Origin: Microvelia longipes
Taxonomy: Eukaryota; Arthropoda; Insecta; Hemiptera; Veliidae
Reading direction: 5' to 3'
Assembly: GCA_018340805.1 (NCBI GenBank)
Contig: JACMZG010001914.1
Span: forward strand, 29,903,931 to 29,967,930
DNA length: 64,000 nucleotides
Part shown: piece by piece, positions 54,496-64,000 of the stretch
Position numbering within the stretch: the first letter of the stretch is position 1
Layout: each line of letters opens with the position of its first letter
Notes under the pieces: generated by a model
Told to the model about the DNA's origin: nothing
The model's database searches: none
What the model saw: the letters and a program-made list of their open reading frames with translations, nothing else
Translations under genes and position numbers: made by a program

Positions 54496-55479
54496 AGGTC
54501 ATACTCATCAACACATACAGGGTATTTCTATGGTTAACAAACAGTAGGATCAGTTTTTTTTATTGAGGGAATCAATTAATTAAATGTTGCTGCCAATTTC
54601 ACGGATGAAATGTACTAACTTTGCAACTGCAAACAATTTTTTTTATTATTCTTCTAAGCTAAAATAAGCCTGAGGCTGTGGGTGATGAAATATTTAAATG
54701 AGACTATAAACATGATTTTTAAATTCCAAAATACTCCATCATATGACTTTTTCCAACCATCTATCAACGAAAAAAACTAATAGTTAATCTCAACACATAT
54801 TCTATCTTAATCTTTGTGTTAAATTAAATAAACTTAAGTTATGTATACAGGAATGTTTGATAACTTAAATAAATGTTTTACCAGATTAAAAAAAAACAAT
54901 TTGTAACTAAAACATTGTATGGACGTGTGAACAGAAGATACAAAATATCTAAAAAATATTTGTTTCAAAAACATGGTACCAAAATTATTATGTAATAAAA
55001 TTTGTTCATTTAAATTTTTATTAGGTGATCAGTTTTACGACGTTTTTTAAATTAAAATTATTTAAATTGAAAATCTTCGCCTTCGATTTTACTTTTGAAG
55101 GTTTCAATATTTTTTAATTGATTGGTTTTTAAAATTGTGTGAATTTTCGTGAGTATGTGTGTGGAAATAAAATAAATTAGGCAATGAAGGTACTATATCA
55201 TCATTTGAACTGATTTCAAGAAATACTTTGGAAACCTTTTAACAGTGAGAATAATGGTAATTATTATATGTTTATAATAAAGTTTACGTTAAAATTAAGA
55301 TTAGCTAAATAGTGAAAAGGTTTCATAGTTAAGTTCTAAAATAAGTGGAGTACTTACTAGGGTTTGATGAAGTGGACTCCCTATATATCTGCAATGTAAT
55401 CTAATTTATATAAATGCTCCTATCCTAGGAACATCGGAATAACATCGAATGAACATCGTCTGATAGTTAATTTATTTCT
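54496..55479. other. No gene recognised
   Basis: AT-rich, nothing supportable. Confidence 0.4.
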
Positions 55480-56600
55480 TTTTTACCCCGCCGTCATCCA
55501 TCCAGGCACTGACCTCGCTCGATGCTGCTTATTTTATAATCCAACAAATACCACAGATATATACTTGTCGTATTGAAACGAAACATAGTGTGCTTATTTA
55601 TTACGTAAAGGTATATACGTGTACCAAATTGGATTATTTTATGATTTATTACAATTTTTTAAAAAAAGTATACAAGTAATTTCATAAAAATTGAAATAAT
55701 GCCGGTAATGATATGAAACTTGGCATATATGTTATTAGTCTTATACATGGCTACATACGTGCTACATCTCTATCTAATCGCATTATTTTTTCGCGTTTTA
55801 TGATTTTTAAAATATTTATTGAGTCATTATTACGGGTTAATGACATTTTCCGGTTAGCACAACTACATCTTTAGACTGATTTTTGTACCAAGTTTCAAGC
55901 AGGGTTGGCAAAAACCCGGGTTTAATTGTAAAAACACAGCCCACCCGGGTTTTTTTTAAAAAAACCCCGGGTTTTTTGGGTTTAATGGGTAAAATGGGTT
56001 TCTATATTTTTTTTTAAATTGCAAGTTAAATAATCGTATTTTTAAGCCTATTTTAAAAATCTAGTTGATTGAAATAGGCGTAATACGTAATTAATACATT
56101 TATTGAACAGTTTTAGTTAAATTAAGATTTTTTGTAAGCAAAGATAACATACTCAAATATGTAAAAAAGTTTAATAAAAATAAAGAGCATTCATATATGT
56201 CTACCAATGCCTTGTTTTATTTTACATGCAGAGAACAGATGCAAGAATAACCTAATTATACTTTTTATAATTATTCTATTTATTTTTAGCTAATTTCCCA
56301 AGGAAACAACAAGCTTTATTATAAAAAACTAAATTAATGAATAAAAAATATAAAAAACCCAGGTAAAATAGGGTGGGTTTTGCCCATTTTGCCCGGGTGG
56401 GTTTTTTAATTTTCCCCACCCGGGTGCCAACCCTGGTTTCAAATCTCTAGCATAAATACACTGGGAGCTACGATGTTAACAGACTCACACTCGCATGCAT
56501 TCATGTCTAAAAAAGACCTGAAAGGGATAATTTCGGTGATATTCGGGATCTTGATTTTTTTTAAACACTATACAATTCCTATCTACCTACGGTATGAGGA
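55480..56600 (-). mobile_element. 5S-composite repeat split by a MITE
   Basis: Minus-strand copy. The 5S-like segment is at 55486-55542 (plus: CCAGGCACTGACCTCGCTCG). The middle of the 5' module runs to 55899; a 536-bp insertion follows; then the remainder (AATCTCTAGCATAAATACAC, CTGGGAGCTACGATG) runs to the start-side text CTACGGTATGAGGAAAAG near 56600. The 3' tail blocks are missing. Confidence 0.85.
55900..56435. mobile_element. hAT-type MITE, 536 bp, with 8-bp target duplication
   Basis: Begins CAGGGTTGGCAAAAACCCGG and ends CCGGGTGCCAACCCTG. The outer CAGGGTTGGCA / TGCCAACCCTG are inverted apart from one base, followed by further AAACCCGGGTTT-type inverted text on both sides. Flanked by GTTTCAAG (55892-55899) and GTTTCAAA (56436-56443), an 8-bp duplication with one change. 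CAGGG ends plus 8-bp duplications are typical of hAT elements. It carries no transposase, so it needs one in trans. Since it interrupts a 5S-composite copy, it is the younger of the two. Confidence 0.9.
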
Positions 56601-57317
56601 AAAGCAAATACGGTAAATTCATAAAAAAATGTTTAATTATCGTACAAATCTTAAGTAAAATTTTTACAGCGCGAGTATCCCTTACTATACAGTATGAATA
56701 CTTAAATCTTACAAAATTTAATTTTACCTTCCTACATCAGTTTAATTTAACTAGGTCTAAAATATAAATAATACTACGTGATAAACTAAGTAAAAATAAA
56801 TTAAAAATGTAAACCTGTAATTATTGACTTATAATTTGAGAAGAACACCCATTTATCTCGAACACATTTTGTTCGAAACACTTCTGTTTCACTATATTCT
56901 TATATATTTTGGAATTATACTTTAATTATAATTTGTATGTTATTTATGTATTTAATTATATAAGATATTTATTTTTATTAACATATATTTATACAATCTC
57001 ACATTTCAATGTAAACTTTTGGTAACTAAGTAAGTTATATTAAGTATAAGTATTGTTATAGGTTAACTTATATTTAGTTATAAATTGAGTATTAATTTAT
57101 TCGGTTGCTAAAAAGGCAATCGCAACTCTACTAGTAGAATCTAACCCTATATTAGTACTATTATAGTAGCAACACTATACCTGCCTTTAGGCACAACACA
57201 TCGAATGTAGCACTATCACGGTTGTAACTCTATCCTTGTCCTAGCACATGCGGTCATAACTCTATACCATCCTCAAGAAACTGTCTTAGTTACTGCTCTA
57301 TTTCTAACCTAGCACTA
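56601..57317. other. No gene recognised; degenerate minisatellite at right
   Basis: AT-rich. From about 57110 to 57315 a loose repeat of about 40-45 bp (CGGTTGTAACTCTATCC, CGGTCATAACTCTATACC, GCAACTCTACTAG) is visible. GTCGCAACTCTATTATGGTC at 63197 resembles it. Confidence 0.45.
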
Positions 57318-57625
57318 TTATGCACTATGTGTGTATGTGTCTGCTATCACCGTAGTACACAGTGTATTTATGCTAGAGTGTTCAAACTTTGTACACATAT
57401 CAGTGTATTGCTGAAGTTGTGCTATTCGGAAATTTATTTTATGATGTCATTAACCCACTATAATGACACAGCAAAAATTTTGAAAAATCATTAAACGAAG
57501 AGAAATTATGCGAATCGATTGAAATTTGGCCAATGTATGAAAGATATGTGCCAAGCTCATCTCATTATCAGCATAAGTTCAATTTTTATCGAATGACTTG
57601 TATATGTTTTTTGAAAGATTATAAA
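57318..57625 (+). mobile_element. 5S-composite 5' module fragment, plus strand
   Basis: From GTGTGTATGTGTCTGCTATC through GTACACAGTGTATTTATGCT, CATTAACCCACTATAATGAC and CATCTCATTATCAGCATAAG to GATTATAAAAAATCGA. It meets an oppositely oriented copy with no spacer. Confidence 0.8.
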
Positions 57626-57626
57626 A

Positions 57627-58240
57627 AATCGAGTACGGGGTACCTCGGAACTTTTCCTCGTCTCACCGGATTAGCTACGCTCATCCTTCCTAATTCAGAC
57701 TCGCTTCGTTCATCCTCAGAATATATAACTCGTCAAATGTATGCTGCAAAACATCTTCGACTTCAGACTCGCTTCGCTCGTTCTCAGAAATGCAGTTCGC
57801 CAAATTTATACTGGACTCGTTTTGCTTGTCTTTAGATATAATACATTCATTTTATCCTCAGCGGTCACCTATACAGCACGGGCCACTCTCAATGCTGCTT
57901 AACTTTTATGATCCAACAAAAATTATGAATGTACTTGTTATACTGAAACGAAATTTAGTGTCCTCATTTTTTACTGTATAATGGTATACACTTATACCGA
58001 GTTTTAACTTGATTGCATTATTTACTGATTTTTTATAATTTTTTAAAAAAACGTGCACAAGTCATTTGATTAAATTTGAATTAAAGCTTATAATGTGATG
58101 AAACTTGCCAGATATGTTAGTCTTATACATGGCTACATGTGTGCCAAATCTCAATCTAATCGCATCATTTTTTCGCGTTATATGATTTTTTGAAATTTTT
58201 GCTGAGTCATTATTGCAGCTTAATAACGTTTAAAAAAACT
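57627..58240 (-). mobile_element. 5S-composite repeat, minus strand, abutting the plus copy
   Basis: Plus reading: terminus GTACGGGGTACCTCGGAACT, two tail blocks with CTCGCTTCGCTCG (about 57768) and TCGTTTTGCTTGTC, the 5S-like segment at 57849-57915 (GCGGTCACCTATACAGCACG; AATGCTGCTTAACTTTTATG), then the 5' module to GCAGCTTAATAACG. Truncated before its 5' start. The 100- and 63-codon plus frames are shadows. Confidence 0.87.
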
Positions 58241-60439
58241 ATTTTTTTTAATTAAGTCGTTTAGGCTGCAGGTTTGTTAACGTATAAAATTCCCGTTCGC
58301 TAGCTTAGTTATTCACACCGTGTTCAGCTTAGGAATGCATAATTTAAGATTTCATTAGGTAAGAATGCAAATAAGGATAAGACGAAACCAAAACTAAACT
58401 CCGTGAAGTAGTTTAGGCTGTAGCACGCAGCACCGTCAACGTAAAAGTGAAGGAGGGATAAGAAACCGTCAAAACTGCCATTTTCAAACCTTTTTTTCTC
58501 CACTTTTTGAAGACTTTTTGAATTTTACTTCCGTCATCGGAACAACCTCTCGAGCGTATTTTTTTATGAAATTTTACTTAAATGCATAAATATATTTACG
58601 AATGAACGGAGTCTTTCTTTTATAAATTTCCCTTAGACTAATTAAGCTCGTAACCTTACGTTGTTTTTCTATGTTTTGTATACCTTGTGAGTTGGTGGCG
58701 TCACAAATTTATTTTTACAAATATAAAAATAATATAGATATCGTTCTGGAACTTTTACGGTCGAAACTGTATTACGGTCGTGACACAATTATAGCTAAGC
58801 TTATTATTATTTCTTAATTAGCATTATTGATTTATATATTATATTTACATATTTATTTATTTTTAATAAGTGGGTACGAGATTTGCAAATACAAAGTTAA
58901 TAATACATGAATATTAAATTTCATTTAATATTTGATTTTTTTTTCAAGGATAACATTTTTTTTTATGGAAAATCATCAATTAAATATAATTAAAAGACGA
59001 TTCCTTTACTAAACTAACTGGATAAAGTGTACATTTTTTTACTGTACTCTTTATTACTCATTAATTTACATTATTGTGAGTTTAAATTCTTTCTAACCAA
59101 GATTCGGTCCTTGACTGCATTTCAACGGTTTTCTCAAGTTGTGTAACAGATGTAAACTTGTTTAATATTTGGCGATTACTTTGGTTCGACTAGTTTCATC
59201 CGGCAATTAAAATCAATCATACGTCAGTTTTAACGACTTATTATGACTATAATTAAATTTTAAATGTTTTACAAATATTTGTTTTATTACACTTTTATGT
59301 GTTTGAAAAAAATATTTGGACTACGGTTTATGTAATCAAAAAAATGTTAAGAGATAGTGATGTCATAATTACAATTTTTCCAACTAAGGATAAAATAAAA
59401 CGATCTCCCAAGTATTGAACTAAGCTTCTCTATCACAAATATTATTATAACCTCATAAGCGTAATTTTCTTTTAAAACTACGCCTAAAAATCGTAATAAC
59501 GAATGAGGACGTGCATTTTAATTTTTGATTATTGATCTCTCTTTTTCTTTTTATTCCGTTTTTTGCACCTTCTGTTGCTCATACAGTTATTTGCTCATAT
59601 GTCTTTTCGCTCTTCTACATGTTATCTTTCAGCCCTGTTATCAATTTTAAAATTAATTTATTTAGTTATCATTTTTTTACCTTCGCTTAGTTTTTGCTCC
59701 TTTTTGCCAGTGTACTTACTTATATGTTCAATTTTTTTGCTTTTACTACTTGCTTTTTCCTGTATATATTTCATCAGGTTTGTTATTTTCTTTCGATTTT
59801 TCTTACTCTTACTGTTTTTACTGCTCTTGCCTGACCTTTATTTCCCCCTTATTTTTCTGTTTTTGTAGTTACTTTGCTTGACTTGGATGATGAGGTGATA
59901 CCTTTTGATTTTCTCGACTTTTCCCCTTAGGGGTGAATATGAATCTTACCAACTTTTATTTTATTTTTTAACTGTAAGTACTTATTTTAAAACTTATTTC
60001 TTTAGATGTTGTATTCCTTTTTTATTACTTTTTCTATCAACTTATTGGATGTTATTTTTAATATATTACAGATGAAAGATTATGACCAGTAGGGTCGAAA
60101 CGTCTCCACTAAGAACGTAGTTTTTGTTTATTTACCCTTTGGACCACAGCTCTTAAACTTAATTTTTGATGTTTAATCTGTGTTCAAGAATTACAGTCAC
60201 ACATGTTCAGATTACGGTTGAGTCGAAATATTTCTTTTAAAAACCAAATAGTTTGGTTGAATTTTTGAAATTGGCTCACTCTTTTCAATTTGGCCGCTGT
60301 CTTATTGGATTTTGGCAAAAATCGAATCATTTCATTTTCTCATAAAACCGCACCAAGTATCATATGATTAGTTTAAGTTGTTTGACCTGTACTTCACATA
60401 AAAAGTACAAATACATCCGTCCATACATTCATAGCTATG
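58241..60439. other. No gene recognised; repeat scraps
   Basis: AT-rich. 58518-58582 (ACTTCCGTCATCGGAACAAC, then TTATGAAATTTTAC) is an old end of repeat family 2, and 59450-59475 may be another. The 101-codon leucine-rich plus frame at 59563-59868 reads a pyrimidine-rich strand and is not a believable gene. Confidence 0.4.
60058..60110 (+). ncRNA. Hammerhead-like motif of a Penelope-like terminal repeat (relic)
   Basis: CAGATGAAAGATTATGACCA, then GTAGGGTCGAAACGTC. GACC and GGTC can pair as stem II, and GAAAC is the core's downstream half. The upstream half is a mutated CUGANGA. Such a context is typical of Penelope-like terminal repeats. No coding part is recognised nearby. Confidence 0.35.
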
Positions 60440-60815
60440 TGATACCCAATAGTGAAATGGTAAAATTGGGAAATGGTCCAATTGAGTTGAAATGTAGTAC
60501 ATGTGTATACCATTATGCAATAAATAACTACACTAAGTTTCGTTTTAATACAAGTATATCTATGATTATTTTTGGATCATAAAAATTAAGGAGTATTAAG
60601 TGTCAGTGCTGTATGGGTGACCGCTAAGAATGAAACGGATGCATTTACTATCTCAAGACGAGCGAAGCAATTCCAAAGGCTTGTTGCAGTATAAATTTGG
60701 TAAACTGTATTTTGAGGACGAGGGAAGCGAGTCCGAAGTAGGGAGGATGAGCGTAACGAATCCGATGTAGTGAGGAAAAGTTCCGAGGTACCCCGTACCC
60801 AATTTTTTATATTTT
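60440..60815 (+). mobile_element. 5S-composite repeat, 3' half with intact tail
   Basis: Starts in the 5' module (TGGTCCAATTGAGTTGAAAT), with a 5S-like segment at 60574-60635 (GATCATAAAAATTAAGGAGT; CTGTATGGGTGACCGCTAAG), GACGAGCGAAGCAATTCC, TTGTTGCAGTATAAATTTGG, GAGGACGAGGGAAGCGAGTCC and GAGGATGAGCGTAACGAATCC. The terminus GAGGTACCCCGTACCC is followed by AATTTTTTA. The best-preserved tail in the window. Confidence 0.88.
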
Positions 60816-63054
60816 ATCGCAAATCCGATGTTACATATGAAACACTTTAGGTTAATTATACCATAAAAAAGTATCCTAAGTTTCTTTAATTTATGTCTAA
60901 CGGTTCAAAATTTAAGGGGGGACTTTTGGCCCTAAACTTCATCCAAAAAGTACCTATAAAGTCAATCTTTTCATTAACTTGTTTCTATTTCTTCGTAAAA
61001 CCCAGGTGTTGCATGGGACACCCACAATTAGCTATAACGCCAAAAAAGTGACCCATGTTTTATTAGTTTATGAATAATAGTTAACAATTTAAAGAAGGGG
61101 GGTCTTTGATCCACCCTTTAAATTAAATATACGAGTAATTAGTATTTTCTTTTGGTGCGAAAGACTCGAAATTATGCAATGTTCTGCAATTTAACTCTAC
61201 ATTGATTTCTCATTAGGAATTGATTGGATACTTTCTCAGCCTACCCGCCTGGTGTGAATAGAATGGTTCTCCTACCTTCACCCCCTACTCCTTCTTATAT
61301 TTTGTTTATTTACTTTTTATAATAAAACCAAAGGGTCAAGGATTTCCCAACCAAATATTTTTTGTTGTGAATCGGTAAACAGAAAATAATTGAATTTTTT
61401 TTCTAATTTCCTAATTTTATATTTTTATAAAAGGAGTCTTTCAGAGTTTAATGGGAAAAAAGTGCATTAAAAATTAAAAGAACACAATAAAAACGTTTAT
61501 TGATTCCATGAAAGAATGTATGGTGGTTTTTACATCAATAAGTCACAATAGAGTGACTATTTCAATTTTGATTATACGTGCTTGTGATCCTCTTTATCAA
61601 GGTTAAGTTGGACCTTAAGAATCTGTGTCAGGTTTTAGAAAATCGAGGTGAAGATAGTTTTTGGTTAAACAATGACATCTTTGTGTTTTCAAGATTACAA
61701 TGAAGTGTTTCGCGCACACATCCGATTTTCAAAGTTCTTGTAGCTTATTGAAGTTTCTTTAGGGTCCTTCAGTTTTTGATTCGTTCTATCTATTATTTAA
61801 AAGTATCTTTTATTTCTGTTAGTCTCCTAATAATAGGTTAAGATTTTGAATTGGTTGTTTTGTCTTATTTTTTTTTTAACTTTTAGTTTCATAGATTTTA
61901 CAATCCAAATGACTTCGATTAATAAGATGCCCTTGAATACTTTAAAAAACAAAATCTGGCGCCATAAAATTGTAAAAATAGTAAACAAAGAGTTTTTTAA
62001 GCTTAAAAATCAATTGCAGCTATTACGTCTAAAGTTATGTACTAGTTCATTAAAAAAAACTTCATTCATCAAAACCACAAAAAAGCCTTTGATAAAAATT
62101 TCTTTGAATGAATGAATTACAAAGATTCAATATGGAAGTAGTTTAAGGAAACTATAGAAAACAACCTTTGCAACTGTAAAATGATCAATTACACAGAAAA
62201 TTTGTTCCATTTGAATCTTTTAAGAAGTGTTTATTGTTTGAAACTCACAATTCTTTACTGACTGAAATGATAATACCGTGAAAATGGTCGCAATAGTTCT
62301 TTTGTTTGGTAATAACTTCGTCTTCAAGCAAATTTTTAATTAAAGTTAGGATTTTGAAGAAAAATATTGTATTGAATGCTTATTGTTTTTCTGTTTGAAG
62401 TTATTAGGAAGTTTAAAAACTTTTAGTGGAGACGTTACTAGCGAGGATGTTAAAGTTCCTAAAGTTACGTCTCCGCTGTTGTACGTTCTCCCTTGGGAGT
62501 GAAAAGTGCTTCTTTACTCCCTAAAAACTAGTCAATAAACTTTACATGAGACACTGTCTGGAGATAAAATATTTAGTTGGGTTAGACCAGTCCGTACCAT
62601 TTTTAAATTTATTTATTAATCTTCTCTTAATTGAATGAAAATCAGATAATTTTCCTTCTTTACACATATCTTCTTTCTTTACGTTTTAAGTCTTATATTT
62701 GATCACTGACAGACAATATGCGTGTTAATGTGAGTGTTCTATTGTTGTTTTCAGTCGAATTTCTCTAGAAATTTGTAGAATGTCAACTCTTCAAAGAAAA
62801 TTCAAAATGGGACAAACAACGAGGCCTCTAAGAACGACATCTTAAACTATGCCTACTATCATTACAAGGTAAACACTCTAACATGTACCATCGTGTCCCG
62901 TATAAATATATTATAGATAGATATTGGATCAATTATCAGCATCAGAATAATAAAATAAGTCTCTCCTCTGATGTATTATTTATTTAAAATAAAGCATAAC
63001 CTGCTTTCAACCAACTAAAGTCGTCATCAGTGCCTAACAAACAAATAAATAAAA
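60816..63054. other. No confident gene
   Basis: AT-rich. Two loosely related segments (about 60895-60960 and 61055-61125; AATTTAAGGGGGGAC and TTAAAGAAGGGGGGTC) form a diverged direct repeat. A plus frame at 61846-62115 (89 residues) has a hydrophobic start and a basic Lys-rich remainder but no recognised domain. 62435-62580 shares text with 780-1165. Confidence 0.35.
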
Positions 63055-63140
63055 AAAAGAACAAAAACATTACAGGAGGTAAATTTTACCTTTTGATTTT
63101 ACCCTCTTGTAATGTTTTTGTACTTTTATTTTTTTTATTT
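63055..63140. repeat. Hairpin with about 24-bp arms
   Basis: ACAAAAACATTACAGGAGGT and ACCCTCTTGTAATGTTTTTGT are nearly exact inverted repeats around TTTTACCTTTTGATTTT-type text. It may be the tip of an inverted-repeat element whose limits I cannot set. Confidence 0.75.
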
Positions 63141-63189
63141 ATTTAATTAAATAATTTTTATTACAGCTATTAATGATATGATTCTCAAA

Positions 63190-63362
63190 TTTGTACGGTC
63201 GCAACTCTATTATGGTCCTGACCCAATTATGCTTAGCCTATTGTTGCTTACTTATTATTGTACAAGGGATTACCATATACAAGGTCCTTTCCCGGCTGGA
63301 TTTGAACTCTCGACCTCCAGGCTGTAGCGAGAGCTTTACCTATGAGCTACCGTTCCTCGGTA
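63190..63362 (-). mobile_element. tRNA-derived SINE
   Basis: The minus strand from about 63360 reads GAACGGTAGCTCATAGGTAA (A-box region) and GGTCGAGAGTTCAAATCCAG (B box). The body CCGGGAAAGGACCTTGTATA continues to GGACCATAATAGAGTTGCG. The anticodon arm does not pair, so this is not a functional tRNA. Same head as the SINE at 14578-14735. Confidence 0.78.
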
Positions 63363-63514
63363 ATTTACTAATTCATTAATTATTCTTCTTGGCGTTCTCT
63401 CCTTTTAAGACTACATAATAGCCCAAGAGCCGAACCAGAAAAAATATGTCTGATTTTGTATTAATTTTTTCTAAAAATATACCTTTAATTATGAAGAAAA
63501 AACTTAGTCTGCCT

Positions 63515-63987
63515 ATCCAGAGTGGAGCTCTTCATATGATTGCTGTTATAAAATTGTACAAATTTCAGTTTTCTTGAAACAAGTGGTTCCCTGTGGATCG
63601 TGTGCAATCATGAATAGAACATTTTTTAAAGATGGTTAAATGTCCAATAAAGCGAGTCTTCAATCATCAAAATCGGATACTTACAACTAGAGTTATGGCT
63701 CTTTCAAAAACACCAAAAAAATTGTTAATTTATGCAGTCAGCGAAATTCTTGGAAAAAATATAGACTTTTTGTGCATTTTTTGGCCATTAAAGCATAACT
63801 TTAGTTGCATTTATCCGATTTTGACGAAAAACACTTGTTTCATAGGCAATTTTATCAGCTTTAAAAATGTTCTATTCATGTTTTGCACACGACCTACAGG
63901 GAACCACTTATTGCAAAAAAACTAGAATTTGTGCGATTTTCTATTATTTAGAGCGAGCGCATTCATATGAAGGGCTCCACTCTGGAT
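63515..63987. mobile_element. Fold-back element with about 130-bp terminal inverted repeats
   Basis: The left arm starts ATCCAGAGTGGAGC and the right arm ends GCTCCACTCTGGAT. Proceeding inwards, both arms share CTTCATATGA, AAGTGGTTCCCTGT, CGTGTGCAA and ATGAATAGAACATTTTT (right arm read in reverse complement), about 130 bp in all with gaps. The middle is about 200 bp of non-coding text. The outside flanks CTGCCT and CTGACT may be a mutated duplication. The 97-codon plus frame (63632-63925) spans an arm and is not believed coding. The superfamily is not assigned. Confidence 0.8.
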
Positions 63988-64000
63988 CTGACTATGCTTT

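Noticed and set aside
59563..59868. 101-codon leucine-rich ORF resembling a membrane protein
   Set aside because: It reads a pyrimidine-rich, low-complexity strand. There is no start context, conserved motif or neighbouring exon.
61846..62115. 89-codon ORF with hydrophobic N-terminus as a secreted peptide
   Set aside because: No cleavage site, cysteines or known family, and AT-rich codon content is as expected by chance; kept only as a remark.
63632..63925. 97-codon ORF
   Set aside because: It spans the inside and one arm of a fold-back element with no recognisable domain.

Overview
The window is eukaryotic, almost certainly from an invertebrate animal and most plausibly an arthropod. It is strongly AT-rich, has no bacterial-style gene packing, no operons and no long host ORF, and is filled with metazoan-type mobile DNA: a Ty3/gypsy LTR retrotransposon, a Penelope-like element, LINE remnants, a Crypton-like recombinase relic, tRNA-derived SINEs, MITEs, long (TA)n arrays and several satellites. 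The species cannot be fixed from the sequence. I found no convincing host protein gene, rRNA gene or functional tRNA gene.

The dominant component is one dispersed family with about 26 recognisable copies or fragments on both strands. A full unit is roughly 0.75-1 kb. It has a 5' module (about 550 bp, starting with ACTTTTCCTCAT) and a 3' module of about 200-270 bp. The 3' module begins with a segment clearly derived from 5S rRNA (A box AAGTTAAGCAGC and C-box-like GGATGGGTGACCGC), continues with GACGAGCGAAGCGAGTCC repeats, and ends GAGGTACCCCGTAC plus a T run. The 3' module looks like a 5S-promoted SINE (SINE3 type), and its fusion to the upstream module is the main unusual system here.

Layout. 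1-1.2 kb: broken Crypton-like recombinase and CTTCG-rich repeats. 3-31 kb: scattered 5S-composite copies, (TA)n arrays, a GC-rich hairpin repeat, a tRNA-SINE within a compositional island (13.9-14.8 kb), a 162-bp TA-flanked MITE (20.2 kb), a second repeat family (23.7-24.4 kb), a second SINE (25.7-25.9 kb) and a LINE RNase H/zinc-knuckle remnant (28.9-29.9 kb). 31.9-34.7 kb: a 2.8-kb satellite of alternating 50-bp A and B units. 35.7-38 kb: two smaller minisatellites and two composite copies. 39.7-42.8 kb: a LINE RT scrap and a Penelope-like element with inverted terminal arms and hammerhead-like motifs. 44.1-44.7 kb: another palindromic minisatellite. 46.7-48.1 kb: inverted second copies of repeat family 2 and of the hairpin repeat. 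48.19-52.28 kb: a complete, recent but frameshifted Ty3/gypsy element on the minus strand. 53.9-54.5 kb: a 71-bp satellite. 55-61 kb: composite copies, one split by a 536-bp hAT-type MITE. 63.0-64.0 kb: a hairpin, a third SINE and a long-TIR fold-back element.

Functionally, the only near-intact coding material is the gypsy gag-protease and RT-RNase H-integrase. It is broken at three places, so this copy is not expected to make a full polyprotein. The remainder is non-autonomous or decayed, and would depend on enzymes supplied elsewhere in the genome.
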